Shown: positions 1 through 10,851 of the stretch, piece after piece | Layout of the letters: every line of letters starts with the position of its first letter | Numbering within the stretch: position 1 is the first letter of the stretch | From: Methanolinea mesophila | GTDB lineage: Archaea > Halobacteriota > Methanomicrobia > Methanomicrobiales > Methanospirillaceae | Assembly (NCBI RefSeq): GCF_017873855.1 | Contig: NZ_JAGGKR010000002.1 | Location: 1-64,000, forward strand | DNA: 64,000 nucleotides | Direction of reading: 5' to 3' | Program-made: the position numbers and the translations under genes | The notes under the pieces: model-generated | What the model was told of the DNA's origin: nothing | Database searches by the model: none | The model's input: only the letters and a program-made list of their open reading frames with translations

Positions 1-162
1 GCAGCCGAGGAAACCCCTGCAGCCGAGGAAACCCCTGCAGCCGAGGAAACCCCTGCAGCCGAGGAAACCCCTGCAGCCGAGGAAACCCCTGCAGCTGAGG
101 AAACCCCTGTAGCTGAGGAAACCCCTGCGGCCGAGGAAACCCCTGCAGCCGAGGAAATGCCC
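1..162 (+). repeat. 18-bp tandem repeat (AAEETP codon repeat)
   Basis: Nine consecutive 18-bp units (consensus gcagccgaggaaacccct) start at base 1 and encode Ala-Ala-Glu-Glu-Thr-Pro. Units 1-5 look identical; unit 6 has a silent change, unit 7 begins with Val, unit 8 has a silent change and unit 9 ends Met-Pro. The array runs off the left edge, so its full length is unknown. It is in frame with the long coding sequence that follows and would form an acidic, proline-containing linker. Confidence 0.95.
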
Positions 163-3100
163 TCTATCATTGACAATGAGAACGATCTTCTCTACCTCAA
201 TGACACTCTTCCGGCTGATCTGCAGTTGAATGAGACGGTCGCAGGAAGTCTCGGCGATGTGAACCAGACCGCCGGCCAGTCCGGACAGAGCCTGATATCG
301 GTGAATGAGGAAAATACAACTCTTTCGGATAATTCCACTCCATACGGTCTGCATGATCCCCCGTTGAACGGCACGAATCTCCTTGGAAGCCCGGGGAGCA
401 ATTACTGGAATATCACAGAATCAGGGTATTACCCGGTCGACTGGTTCAACGATCTCGGGAACTTTACCGGAGGGACTCTTACCACTTCCAACCCCTGGGC
501 CATTTTCATAGATGCCTCGAATGTCGTCCTGGATGGGATGGGGCTTATCATTCAGGGTGCAGGTGGTGCAGTCCTGGATCAGGTCGGTATCCTGGTAGCT
601 CCAGGGAGCGAGAATGTCCAGATCAGCAATTTCACCATAACCCAGATGATCTATGGGGTTATCCTCGATACCGTAAGCTATAACGCGACAAATACGAACG
701 GCGGGGATCTTGGAACTGGAGGTTATGCAGCTCCCGTCGATAATATCGTGCACGATGTCGTGTTATTCGGAAACGAGTTCGGAATAAGGGTTCGCAATAG
801 CGACAATGTCACTCTTCGGAATAACCAGGTGAATAATAATACCCGGAGAGGTATCGATGTCGAAGGATCCACAAACATGACCGTTGCGAACAATACCGCG
901 GGTGCATTCAACGGTGGGAGCCAGGATTACGGGATCTGGTTCGATTCTTCCAATAATTCTTTTATTTTCAATAATACGGTTACCGGAAACACCTACTACG
1001 GTATCGTATCGATGAACTCACACAACCTGCAGCTCGAGCAGAATAATGCCAGTATGAACGGGATGCAGGGGATTGGCATCCTCTCGTCCTGGTATTCCTC
1101 ACTTTACAATAATGTCGGTATACAGAATACGCTCGCCGGGATTTATCTTGAGAATTCAAGTTATAACACGCTCACGGGCAATTATGCAATAGAAAATTTA
1201 TTCGACGGAATCAATCTGAATTTTTCGAGTTATAACGATCTTATCGGCAACCATGCTTCGAACGACGGGATATACAACCAGTTGAACGGCATCACGCTAT
1301 TAAATTCGAATTTCAACAACCTGACCGGGAACACGGCCGTGGACAACAACTACAACGGGATCATCCTCACCGGTTCGGACTCGAACAACCTGACCGGGAA
1401 CGAAGTATCGGGGTCCTCGTTCCTGTCATCTGGGTCGGACGCGGGCATCCTGCTGAACGGGTCGGACGGGAACCTGCTTGACGGGAACTACGTGCACGAC
1501 AACTACTTCTCCGGGATCTCGCTGGTGAACTCGACCGGGAACACGTTACAGAACAACGTTGCGGACGCGAACTCGGGCTACGGGTCGGGGGACATCCAGG
1601 CGAACATCATGCTCGCGGGCTCGTCGTACAACGCGCTCGTGAACAACTCCGCGAACGGGAGCCTGACGAGCAACGGGTTTGTGCTGAACAACAGCTGGTA
1701 CAACAACCTGACCGCGAACGCCGCGGACGACAATTATAATGCCGGGATCTGGCTGGTCACGAACTCGAGCTACAACAACCTCACCGGGAACGAGGCGCTG
1801 CGGAACTTCGCGGGGATCGTGCTCGGCGAACCTGTGGCGCCTGCGGGCGGCAACGACTGGAACGAGCTGGTAGGAAACAACGCATCGTTCAGCACGGCCG
1901 GCGCCGGGTTCGTGGTCCAGCTCTCGGACAACAACACGCTCTTCGGGAACACGGCGACCGGGAACGTGGCGAACGGGATGGAGCTGTATGACGCGAACAC
2001 CAACAACCTGACCGGGAACACCGTGGTAGGGAACGACGGCGGTATCTACCTGTCCGGGTCTGTTGGGTCGAACTACAACCTGATCGCGGACAACAACGCG
2101 AGCGGGAACGGGTATCTCGGCGGCAGCGGTTCGAAGAACGGTATCGCGTTGAGCTACTCGACGTTCAACACCATCACCAACAACGTCGCGAACCAGAACG
2201 CCGGGAACGGGTATGACCTGTTCAGCTCGGACAACAACCTGCTTTCAGGCAACCTCGCCCAGGAGAACCAGCAGAACGGGTTCTTCCTCGACCCGTCGAA
2301 CTACAACAACGTCACCGGGAATTTCGCGATCGGGAACATGTACGACGGGTTCAACGTAACGGACTCGATCTTCAACAACCTGACCGACAACTACGCGGCG
2401 ATCAACGGGTGGAACGGGTATGGTCTGTATAATGCATCCAACACGACGCTGGTGAACAACACCGCCGTGGGGAACACGTACAACGGGTTCTACCTGGAGG
2501 GCTCGGGCTACAACAACCTCACCGGGAACTTCGCGATAGAGAACTACTACGACGGGATCAACCTGACCGGGTCGAGCTACAACGAGATCGTGGGGAACAC
2601 GGCCTCGAACGACGGCGTATACAACCAGACGAACGGGATCTCGCTGCTGGGCTCGAATTTCAACAACCTGACCGGGAACACGGCCGTGGACAACAACTAC
2701 AACGGGATCATTCTCACCGGTTCGGACTCGAACAACCTGACCGGGAACGAAGTATCGGGGTCCTCGTTCCTGTCATCTGGGTCGGACGCGGGCATCCTGC
2801 TGAACGGGTCGGACGGGAACCTGCTTGACGGGAACTACGTGCACGACAACTACTTCTCCGGGATCTCGCTGGTGAACTCGACCGGGAACACGTTACAGAA
2901 CAACGTTGCGGACGCGAACTCGGGCTACGGGTCGGGGGACATCCAGGCGAACATCATGCTCGCGGGCTCGTCGTACAACGCGCTCGTGAACAACTCCGCG
3001 AACGGGAGCCTGACGAGCAACGGGTTTGTGCTGAACAACAGCTGGTACAACAACCTGACCGCGAACGCCGCGGACGACAATTATAATGCCGGGATCTGGC

Positions 3101-6100
3101 TGGTCACGAACTCGAGCTACAACAACCTCACCGGGAACGAGGCGCTGCGGAACTTCGCGGGGATCGTGCTCGGCGAACCTGTGGCGCCTGCGGGCGGCAA
3201 CGACTGGAACGAGCTGGTAGGAAACAACGCATCGTTCAGCACGGCCGGCGCCGGGTTCGTGGTCCAGCTCTCGGACAACAACACGCTCTTCGGGAACACG
3301 GCGACCGGGAACGTGGCGAACGGGATGGAGCTGTATGACGCGAACACCAACAACCTGACCGGGAACACCGTGGTAGGGAACGACGGCGGTATCTACCTGT
3401 CCGGGTCTGTTGGGTCGAACTACAACCTGATCGCGGACAACAACGCGAGCGGGAACGGGTATCTCGGCGGCAGCGGTTCGAAGAACGGTATCGCGTTGAG
3501 CTACTCGACGTTCAACACCATCACCAACAACGTCGCGAACCAGAACGCCGGGAACGGGTATGACCTGTTCAGCTCGGACAACAACCTGCTTTCAGGCAAC
3601 CTCGCCCAGGAGAACCAGCAGAACGGGTTCTTCCTCGACCCGTCGAACTACAACAACGTCACCGGGAATTTCGCGATCGGGAACATGTACGACGGGTTCA
3701 ACGTAACGGACTCGATCTTCAACAACCTGACCGACAACTACGCGGCGATCAACGGGTGGAACGGGTATGGTCTGTATAATGCATCCAACACGACGCTGGT
3801 GAACAACACCGCATTCAACAATACCAGGAACGGGTTTTACCTCGAAGGATCGGGTTACAATGATCTGTCCTCAAACCTCGCCCTCATGAATCAGTACGAC
3901 GGGTTCAACCTGACCGGTTCGGATCACAACAACCTGGTCTCGAACAACGCTACCCTGAACCTCTTCGAAGGATTCACGCTCCAGAATTCGAACTATAACA
4001 CCTTAACTGACAATATCGCCCTGAACAACAGCCTTGACGGGTTCACGCTGCTGAACTCCGATTTCAATGTCCTGACAAACAATATGGCCATCAACAACAG
4101 CCAGAACGGGTTCTATCTGGAGAACTCGGATAACAACATCCTGGAAGGAAACATCGCGATCGGGAACCTGTTCGACGGATTCAACCTGACAAATTCGACG
4201 AACAACACCATCATCAACAGCAGCTCGAACGGGAACATGTTCGAAGGGTTCACGCTCAACGGAGCGGACAATGTCACCCTGTTCAACGATACCGCCAATT
4301 TCAACATGCAGGACGGGTTTACCGTCATCAATTCCACCAGCATCAGCCTGATAATGGATACCGCGAACGGGAACCAGGCGAACGGGTTCTACCTGCAGAA
4401 TACGAGCTACAGCATGCTTTCCGGGAACTATGCAGAGGGGAACCAGCAGAACGGGTTCTTCCTCGACCCGTCGAACTACAACAATGTCACCGGGAATTTC
4501 GCGATTGCGAACATGTACGACGGGTTCAACGTGACGGACTCGATCTTCAACAACCTGACGGACAACTATGCGGCGATCAACGGGTGGAATGGGTACGGGT
4601 TGTATAATGCCACCAACACCACGCTGGTAAACAACACCGCGGTGGGTAATACCTACAACGGGATCTACCTGGAAAACTCGAGTTACAACAACCTGACCGC
4701 CAATACCGCGATCGAGAACTACTACGACGGAATTAACCTGACGAACTCGCATTTCAACGAGATCGTGATGAACAACGCATCGAACGTATACGATGCGTCG
4801 GTCTTCAACCAGACGAACGGGATCTCGCTGTCGGGCTCGACGTTCAATAACCTGACCGGGAACACGGTGTACGACAACAATTACAACGGTATTGTCCTCA
4901 CGCTCTCGAGCCAGAACAACCTGACCGGCAACGAGGTTTCCGGCTCGAGCTTCTATTCATCCGGGACAGACGCAGGTATCCTGCTGAACGGCTCGGATCA
5001 GAACACGCTCGATTCCAATTACGTGCACGATAATTACCTCTCGGGAATCTCCCTCCTCAACTCGAACCAGAACAACCTGACTGGGAACGAAGTCACCGGC
5101 AACAGTTTCGGGTCCGTCGGATCGGATGCGGGGATCCTGTTAAACAACTCGAACCAGAACCTGCTTGACGGCAATTACGTGCACGACAACTCGTTCTCCG
5201 GGATCTCGCTGCTGAACTCGAACGGAAATACGCTGGAGAACAACGTCGCGGACGCGAACTCGGGCTACGGGTCGGGAGACATCCAGGCGAACATCCTTCT
5301 TGCGAATTCCTCGTACAACATCCTGATGGACAACTCTGCGAACGGGAGCCTCACCAGCAACGGTATCGCTCTGAACAACTCGTGGTACAACAACCTTACC
5401 GGCAACGCCGCGGACGACAACTACAATATCGGGATCTGGCTGGTCACGAACTCGAGCCATAACAACCTCACCGGGAACGAGGCGTTAAGGAACTTCGCGG
5501 GGATCCAATTAGGAGAACCGTCTGCACCCGCGGGAGATAACCAATGGAACGAACTGGTTGGGAACAATGCTTCCTACAGTTACACGAGCGGCGGATTCGT
5601 GCTCCAGTTATCCGACAACAATACCCTTGTCGACAATAACGCGGTGGGGAACGCAGACAACGGGATAGCGCTGTATGACTCGAACAACAACAATATCGCC
5701 AGGAACTACGTCGTCGCGAACGGCGGCGGCATCCTCCTTGCGGGAGCCACGGGGTCCAATTACAACAACGTCACCGATAACAACGCGAGTGCAAACGGGT
5801 TCGGTGCGTTGTACGGTTCGAGGCAGGGGATCTCTCTCACGAACTCGGCCTGGAACAACATCGTGAACAACACCGCCGTCGGAAACGAGGAGAACGGTAT
5901 CCAGCTCTTCTCCTCCGACAACAACTCAATCCTTGACAATTACGTCGCGTTCAACGGGTTCAACGGTATAAAACTCGACGGCTCGAACGTCAACACCCTC
6001 TTCAACAACACGGTATACAACAACACTGTCCATGGGGTCCACCTGGCAGACTCCAATGAGAACAACCTCAGTAGCAACACGATCACACTTAACCTGGTTG

Positions 6101-9100
6101 ACGGGATCTTCCTCGAGAACTCCAGCCTGAACAACATCACCACAAACAATGTCTCGGTCAACGGACTCCATGGAATTTCGTTGCTGAACTCTACCTTCAA
6201 TTCCATTACCGGGAACGAAGTGACCTTCAATTCCAACACCGGCATCAAGATGTTCGGCTCGGATAACAACACCGCGACTGACAACAACGTAACCTTCAAC
6301 GGAAGGGGCGTATGGCTGAACACCTCCGGCAACAACAACTTCGCAGGGAATAACATCAGCTATAACCAGGAGAACGGGGTGTTCATGGAGGAGAGCACCT
6401 ACAACAACTTCACCGGCAATCTTGCGAACTTCAACGGCCTGAACGGGTTCTCGGTCGTCGCGAGCAACTGGAACAATTTCTACGATAATATCGCCTACAA
6501 CAACACCGTCACGTACGACCCGAACATCTCCAGCGTTGGGTTCCTCCTGATTGAAAGCAACAACAACACCCTGTTTAACAACACGGCGGTCAGGAATGGC
6601 TGGGGCATTTACCTGGACAACTCGAGCTACAACAACCTGACCGCGAACAATGCCAGTGCAAACGTCGTCGTAGACGGGATCGACCTGGTCAACTCCCATA
6701 ACAACCTGCTCGCGGACAATATCGCGAATTTCAACGAACAGGACGGAATCTACCTGTTGTTCTCCGAAAACAACACACTATACGGCAACAATGCCAGTGA
6801 AAACGGCCTGGTCGGGTTCCGTATAGTCGGCTCCGCGAACAACAACATTACGGGCAACAATGCGCTTTCAAATCAGGAAGACGGATTCCTGTTAGTCGGC
6901 TCGGACTACAACAACCTCACCGGGAACATGGCGGGAGGCAACGGAAATGATGGGTTTGCCCTTGACACTTCAGAGTTCAACGACCTCTTTGACAATAATG
7001 CCACGGAGAATGGGTGGAACGGATTCGGGCTCTACGGTGCGGACAACAATACCCTCTATAACAACACCGCGATCAACAACACGTACAATGGCTTTGCATT
7101 GTTCGACTCCGGGAACAACAACCTGACCGCGAACCAGGCATTAAACAACCAGCAGAACGGGTTCTATCTCGATCCTTCCGATTACAACAACATCACCGGG
7201 AACCTCGCGATGGGCAACGCGTTCGACGGGTTCAATGTCACCAATTCGAGTTACAACAACCTGTTCGATAACAATGCAACGGAGAACGGGTGGAACGGCT
7301 TCGGGCTCTACGGTGCAGACAACAACACGCTGTTCAACAACACGGCGCTCAACAACACCCGGAACGGGTTCTACCTGGGCGGGTCCGGCAACAACAACCT
7401 GACCGGCAACTTTGCGCTCATGAACCACTACGACGGGTTCAACCTCACCGGCTCCGATCACAACAGCCTGTTCGGCAACAACGCGACCCTGAACCTTTTC
7501 GAAGGATTCACGCTCCAGAATTCGAACTATAACACGTTATTCGATAATATCGCCCTGGACAACGGCCTTGACGGCTTCACGCTGCTGAATTCCGATTACA
7601 ACAACCTGACAAACAATAGTGCGATCAACAACGGCCTGAACGGGTTCTACCTGGAGAACTCGAGTAATAACATCCTGAATGGTAATACCGCAAGCGGGAA
7701 CCTGCTCGACGGGTTCAACATCACCAATTCAATGAACAACAGCATCTCCGGGAACAATGCGAGCGGGAACATGCTCGAAGGATTTACCATCATCAACACG
7801 AGCTACGGGACGTTCTTCAACAACACGGCCAACAACAACATGCTTGACGGATTCACCGTCATCGATTCTCATTACAACAACTTTACGATGAACACGGCGA
7901 ATGAAAACCAGCAGAGTGGATTCTACCTTCTCAATTCGACCCACAACCTGCTCTCCGGGAATAACGCGAGTTCGAACGTCTTCGACGGGATTCACCTGGA
8001 GAATTCCAGCAGCAATGTCCTGAACGGGAATAACGCCATGTTCAACCAGCAGAACGGGTTCACCGCGATCGACTCCCACTATAACAATTTCACCATGAAC
8101 ACCGCGTTCGCCAACAGCCTGAACGGCTTCTACCTGGTGAATTCAACCCACAACCTGCTCTCCGCAAACAATGCGAGCTCGAACGGTCTCGACGGGATCC
8201 TCCTGATGAACTCCAGCAGCAACACCCTGGCCGGGAACGATGCCCTGTTCAACCGGCTGAACGGAATCGACCTGTTGCAGGGATCCGATTCCAACACGCT
8301 CTCGGGGAACAACGCGAGCTTCAACGACGCCCACGGGATCAACCTGGTATTCTCTGACAACAATGTCCTTTCCGGCAATAATGTCCTCAACAACAACTTT
8401 ACCGGAATCAACAACCAGGGTTCCAACGGGACCCTGATGAGCGGGAACAATGCCCTGTTCAACAACTGGAGCGGCATTCTTGCCCAGAACTCGAATAATC
8501 TGATCCTGTCCGGGAACAACGCATCATTCAACGACCTTGACGGGATCGATGTCGTGAACGGCGTCAATAACACAGTGACCGGAAACCTGGCCTTCTTCAA
8601 CAACCACACCGGGATAAACGTGCTCAATAACAATGACCTCGTGGTGACGGGGAACAATGCGTCCTGGAACAACCAGACCGGGATTTATGTTTCAAACCCT
8701 GACAACGCCACGGTCTCGCAGAATATCGCTCTGAACAATCTGCAGTCGGGGATAGTCGTGGTCAATTCGGCAAATTCAACGATTAACGGAAATAACGCCA
8801 GCAGCAACGGGATGCAAGGGTTGTACATCGTCAATTCCGAGTCTGACACGGTATCAGGAAACAATGCCCTGTTCAACAACTGGAGCGGAATTCAGATCAA
8901 TAATTTCTATAACGGCACCATTTCGGGGAACAACGCGAACTACAACAATATGAGCGGTATGGTTGTCGTGAACATCGGGAACTCCCTTGTTTCGGGTAAT
9001 ACCGCAACCGGGAACGCCCAGAGAGGCATCCAGCTGTTGAACTCAGAAGCAAGTACCGTATCCGGGAACAGTGCTTCGTTCAACAACATGAGCGGCATAG

Positions 9101-10842
9101 AAATTACCAACTTCTATAATGGCACGATTTCAGGGAACAATGCCTGGAACAACACATTGAACGGTATTGCGATAGTGAATCTGGAGAGTTCCGTCGTCTC
9201 CAACAACGCTGCCTGGAATAACAACATTACCGGTATTACCGTGACAAATGCCTACAACAGCACGTTCACCGCGAACAATGGAAGCTACAATGCCCAGGAC
9301 GGAATTTACCTGTTCAATTCGGACTGGAATACGCTGGTCAACAACAGGGCCTTATTCAATAGTGGGAACGGAGTCAGTTTCATCGCGTCTGACCTGAACA
9401 GCATGTCCGGAACAACCGCGAATATGAATGGCGGAAACGGGATCTACCTGCAGTCCTCGGATTACAACACGCTCACCGGGTGCACTGCGAGCAACAACGC
9501 AAACGACGGAGTGCTTCTGGAAGACTCCAATTTCAACACGATCACGACCTCAACCGCGAACGCAAACCTCAATGGATTCTATCTCGACCCGTCGAACAAC
9601 AACACCATCAGTAACAGCGTAGCCAACAACAATATCGAGAACGGGTTCGTGATCAACGAGTCCTATAACAACACCATCACGGGGAGCACCGCCAACAGCA
9701 ACGGGATGAGCGGGGTCCTGCTTTACAACTCATCGAATAACCTGGTGAGCACCAGCACGCTGAATTTCAATACAAACGGGACTTCCCTCGTGAATTCCGA
9801 CAACAACACCGTGATGAGCAGTCATATACAGTTCAGCACGCAGGCAGGAGTGTACCTCGACAATTCGGCAGAGAACCTGTTCTACAACAATTACTTCAAC
9901 AACAACAACAACGTCGTGTTCAACGGGACGCCGCTCCACAACACGTGGAATATCGCGCAGACCCCCGGGACGAATATCATTGGCGGGCCGTACCTCGGAG
10001 GCAATTACTGGGCGACACCTGCCGGAACAGGCTGGTCGCAGACCCAGCCGGGCAATGCAAGCGGGTTCGTAATCTTCCCGTTCGTGATGAACGCGAATAA
10101 TACCGACTTCCTCCCGCTGGGCGGCATATACCACCCGCCGATCCCGCCGATCCCGCCCTACCCGCCTGTCCCGCCGTTCCCGGTACCCCCCGGCCTGTTC
10201 TGGGACGCCCGGATGGTGAATAACACCCTCCCCGACACGATGTGCGCATGCCAGAACTATTCGGTCCAGGTCACCGTCCAGAACACGGGGACGACCGGGT
10301 GGCTGCCCACGGATATCTCGCTTGCGGCGAACAACACCGACGCCATGATGTTCTCTCCCACAAAGATCCCGCTGGGGAGGTATATCGGACCGAATGATAC
10401 CTATACGTTCGACTTCCAGCTGATGGCTCCGTGCACGCCGGGGGTGTATCACCCTGACTGGGGACTCATCAGGAATGACGGGGTGTGGGTCGGACAGCTC
10501 CTTGTAAAGACGATAAATGTACAGAACTGTGGAAATGTCACGATCGTGAATACCACGGTGCAGCCGCAGGTCAATGCCGGTAGCCTGCTCAGCAGCAGGG
10601 CATCGGGGGCCTTCGACGCGTCAGGAATTGGCATGACCGGGATCCGTACCAACAGTCAGCTCAACGCGGCTGAACTGATCGATGCGAGATCAGGGAATTA
10701 TGGAGTATCTCCCACGGCTCCTGCGGATATCCTTAACGCCAGGTTATCCGGATCCGGAACCGAGTTGAAATCCCAGTTACTCCACGAAATCCTTATTTCC
10801 CGCGGACTTTCGGCCCTGGTCGCAATTGCGCTTTCCTGGTAA
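1..10842 (+). CDS. Giant secreted right-handed beta-helix (NosD/PbH1-type) protein, 5' end outside window
   Basis: The frame is open from base 1 through the stop at 10840-10842, so at least 3,600 residues are present and the ATG at 157 is internal. After the AAEETP linker come hundreds of short Asn-rich coils of the form N-x-L-T-G-N-x-A, with turns such as NGF.L or DGI.L, typical of PbH1/NosD parallel beta-helix proteins. Many coils carry N-x-S/T sequons (NNLT, NNT, NAS), suggesting dense N-glycosylation. Near 10135-10197 a proline-rich linker (PPIPPIPPYPPVPP) leads to an Ig-like domain (about 10200-10540) with TGTTGW and PDW motifs like the NBR1-type Ig domain. No transmembrane anchor or sorting signal is visible at the C-terminus. 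The role is probably cell-surface or adhesive; the substrate is unknown. Confidence 0.9.
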   Translation, partial: AAEETPAAEETPAAEETPAAEETPAAEETPAAEETPVAEETPAAEETPAAEEMPSIIDNENDLLYLNDTLPADLQLNETVAGSLGDVNQTAGQSGQSLISVNEENTTLSDNSTPYGLHDPPLNGTNLLGSPGSNYWNITESGYYPVDWFNDLGNFTGGTLTTSNPWAIFIDASNVVLDGMGLIIQGAGGAVLDQVGILVAPGSENVQISNFTITQMIYGVILDTVSYNATNTNGGDLGTGGYAAPVDNIVHDVVLFGNEFGIRVRNSDNVTLRNNQVNNNTRRGIDVEGSTNMTVANNTAGAFNGGSQDYGIWFDSSNNSFIFNNTVTGNTYYGIVSMNSHNLQLEQNNASMNGMQGIGILSSWYSSLYNNVGIQNTLAGIYLENSSYNTLTGNYAIENLFDGINLNFSSYNDLIGNHASNDGIYNQLNGITLLNSNFNNLTGNTAVDNNYNGIILTGSDSNNLTGNEVSGSSFLSSGSDAGILLNGSDGNLLDGNYVHDNYFSGISLVNSTGNTLQNNVADANSGYGSGDIQANIMLAGSSYNALVNNSANGSLTSNGFVLNNSWYNNLTANAADDNYNAGIWLVTNSSYNNLTGNEALRNFAGIVLGEPVAPAGGNDWNELVGNNASFSTAGAGFVVQLSDNNTLFGNTATGNVANGMELYDANTNNLTGNTVVGNDGGIYLSGSVGSNYNLIADNNASGNGYLGGSGSKNGIALSYSTFNTITNNVANQNAGNGYDLFSSDNNLLSGNLAQENQQNGFFLDPSNYNNVTGNFAIGNMYDGFNVTDSIFNNLTDNYAAINGWNGYGLYNASNTTLVNNTAVGNTYNGFYLEGSGYNNLTGNFAIENYYDGINLTGSSYNEIVGNTASNDGVYNQTNGISLLGSNFNNLTGNTAVDNNYNGIILTGSDSNNLTGNEVSGSSFLSSGSDAGILLNGSDGNLLDGNYVHDNYFSGISLVNSTGNTLQNNVADANSGYGSGDIQANIMLAGSSYNALVNNSANGSLTSNGFVLNNSWYNNLTANAADDNYNAGIWLVTNSSYNNLTGNEALRNFAGIVLGEPVAPAGGNDWNELVGNNASFSTAGAGFVVQLSDNNTLFGNTATGNVANGMELYDANTNNLTGNTVVGNDGGIYLSGSVGSNYNLIADNNASGNGYLGGSGSKNGIALSYSTFNTITNNVANQNAGNGYDLFSSDNNLLSGNLAQENQQNGFFLDPSNYNNVTGNFAIGNMYDGFNVTDSIFNNLTDNYAAINGWNGYGLYNASNTTLVNNTAFNNTRNGFYLEGSGYNDLSSNLALMNQYDGFNLTGSDHNNLVSNNATLNLFEGFTLQNSNYNTLTDNIALNNSLDGFTLLNSDFNVLTNNMAINNSQNGFYLENSDNNILEGNIAIGNLFDGFNLTNSTNNTIINSSSNGNMFEGFTLNGADNVTLFNDTANFNMQDGFTVINSTSISLIMDTANGNQANGFYLQNTSYSMLSGNYAEGNQQNGFFLDPSNYNNVTGNFAIANMYDGFNVTDSIFNNLTDNYAAINGWNGYGLYNATNTTLVNNTAVGNTYNGIYLENSSYNNLTANTAIENYYDGINLTNSHFNEIVMNNASNVYDASVFNQTNGISLSGSTFNNLTGNTVYDNNYNGIVLTLSSQNNLTGNEVSGSSFYSSGTDAGILLNGSDQNTLDSNYVHDNYLSGISLLNSNQNNLTGNEVTGNSFGSVGSDAGILLNNSNQNLLDGNYVHDNSFSGISLLNSNGNTLENNVADANSGYGSGDIQANILLANSSYNILMDNSANGSLTSNGIALNNSWYNNLTGNAADDNYNIGIWLVTNSSHNNLTGNEALRNFAGIQLGEPSAPAGDNQWNELVGNNASYSYTSGGFVLQLSDNNTLVDNNAVGNADNGIALYDSNNNNIARNYVVANGGGILLAGATGSNYNNVTDNNASANGFGALYGSRQGISLTNSAWNNIVNNTAVGNEENGIQLFSSDNNSILDNYVAFNGFNGIKLDGSNVNTLFNNTVYNNTVHGVHLADSNENNLSSNTITLNLVDGIFLENSSLNNITTNNVSVNGLHGISLLNSTFNSITGNEVTFNSNTGIKMFGSDNNTATDNNVTFNGRGVWLNTSGNNNFAGNNISYNQENGVFMEESTYNNFTGNLANFNGLNGFSVVASNWNNFYDNIAYNNTVTYDPNISSVGFLLIESNNNTLFNNTAVRNGWGIYLDNSSYNNLTANNASANVVVDGIDLVNSHNNLLADNIANFNEQDGIYLLFSENNTLYGNNASENGLVGFRIVGSANNNITGNNALSNQEDGFLLVGSDYNNLTGNMAGGNGNDGFALDTSEFNDLFDNNATENGWNGFGLYGADNNTLYNNTAINNTYNGFALFDSGNNNLTANQALNNQQNGFYLDPSDYNNITGNLAMGNAFDGFNVTNSSYNNLFDNNATENGWNGFGLYGADNNTLFNNTALNNTRNGFYLGGSGNNNLTGNFALMNHYDGFNLTGSDHNSLFGNNATLNLFEGFTLQNSNYNTLFDNIALDNGLDGFTLLNSDYNNLTNNSAINNGLNGFYLENSSNNILNGNTASGNLLDGFNITNSMNNSISGNNASGNMLEGFTIINTSYGTFFNNTANNNMLDGFTVIDSHYNNFTMNTANENQQSGFYLLNSTHNLLSGNNASSNVFDGIHLENSSSNVLNGNNAMFNQQNGFTAIDSHYNNFTMNTAFANSLNGFYLVNSTHNLLSANNASSNGLDGILLMNSSSNTLAGNDALFNRLNGIDLLQGSDSNTLSGNNASFNDAHGINLVFSDNNVLSGNNVLNNNFTGINNQGSNGTLMSGNNALFNNWSGILAQNSNNLILSGNNASFNDLDGIDVVNGVNNTVTGNLAFFNNHTGINVLNNNDLVVTGNNASWNNQTGIYVSNPDNATVSQNIALNNLQSGIVVVNSANSTINGNNASSNGMQGLYIVNSESDTVSGNNALFNNWSGIQINNFYNGTISGNNANYNNMSGMVVVNIGNSLVSGNTATGNAQRGIQLLNSEASTVSGNSASFNNMSGIEITNFYNGTISGNNAWNNTLNGIAIVNLESSVVSNNAAWNNNITGITVTNAYNSTFTANNGSYNAQDGIYLFNSDWNTLVNNRALFNSGNGVSFIASDLNSMSGTTANMNGGNGIYLQSSDYNTLTGCTASNNANDGVLLEDSNFNTITTSTANANLNGFYLDPSNNNTISNSVANNNIENGFVINESYNNTITGSTANSNGMSGVLLYNSSNNLVSTSTLNFNTNGTSLVNSDNNTVMSSHIQFSTQAGVYLDNSAENLFYNNYFNNNNNVVFNGTPLHNTWNIAQTPGTNIIGGPYLGGNYWATPAGTGWSQTQPGNASGFVIFPFVMNANNTDFLPLGGIYHPPIPPIPPYPPVPPFPVPPGLFWDARMVNNTLPDTMCACQNYSVQVTVQNTGTTGWLPTDISLAANNTDAMMFSPTKIPLGRYIGPNDTYTFDFQLMAPCTPGVYHPDWGLIRNDGVWVGQLLVKTINVQNCGNVTIVNTTVQPQVNAGSLLSSRASGAFDASGIGMTGIRTNSQLNAAELIDARSGNYGVSPTAPADILNARLSGSGTELKSQLLHEILISRGLSALVAIALSW
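1306..2465 (+). repeat. Long direct repeat, copy 1 (inside giant beta-helix gene)
   Basis: This 1,160-bp segment recurs at an offset of exactly 1,347 bp (449 codons), so the frame is kept. Reading both copies side by side I noticed one mismatch (c at 1365, t at 2712). Identity begins at 1306 and breaks just after base 2465. The encoded coils are therefore identical in both copies. Confidence 0.9.
2653..3812 (+). repeat. Long direct repeat, copy 2 (inside giant beta-helix gene)
   Basis: Second copy of the 1,160-bp repeat. A third, clearly diverged relative of part of the unit lies at about 4440-5950, where the same coil order is seen (coils ending in NGFFLDPSNYNN, then VHDNY.SGISL, then SGYGSGDIQANI). 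The near-identity of copies 1 and 2 points to a recent duplication or gene conversion. Confidence 0.9.
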
Positions 10843-10845
10843 CCC

Positions 10846-10851
10846 TTTTTT
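10846..10851 (+). terminator. T-tract terminator of the giant gene
   Basis: A run of six T directly follows the TAA stop of the beta-helix gene. Archaeal RNA polymerase can terminate at such U-tracts without a hairpin. Confidence 0.5.

Noticed and set aside
1-162. CRISPR array suspicion for the direct repeats at the left edge
   Set aside because: The 18-bp units follow each other without spacers and are in frame with coding sequence.
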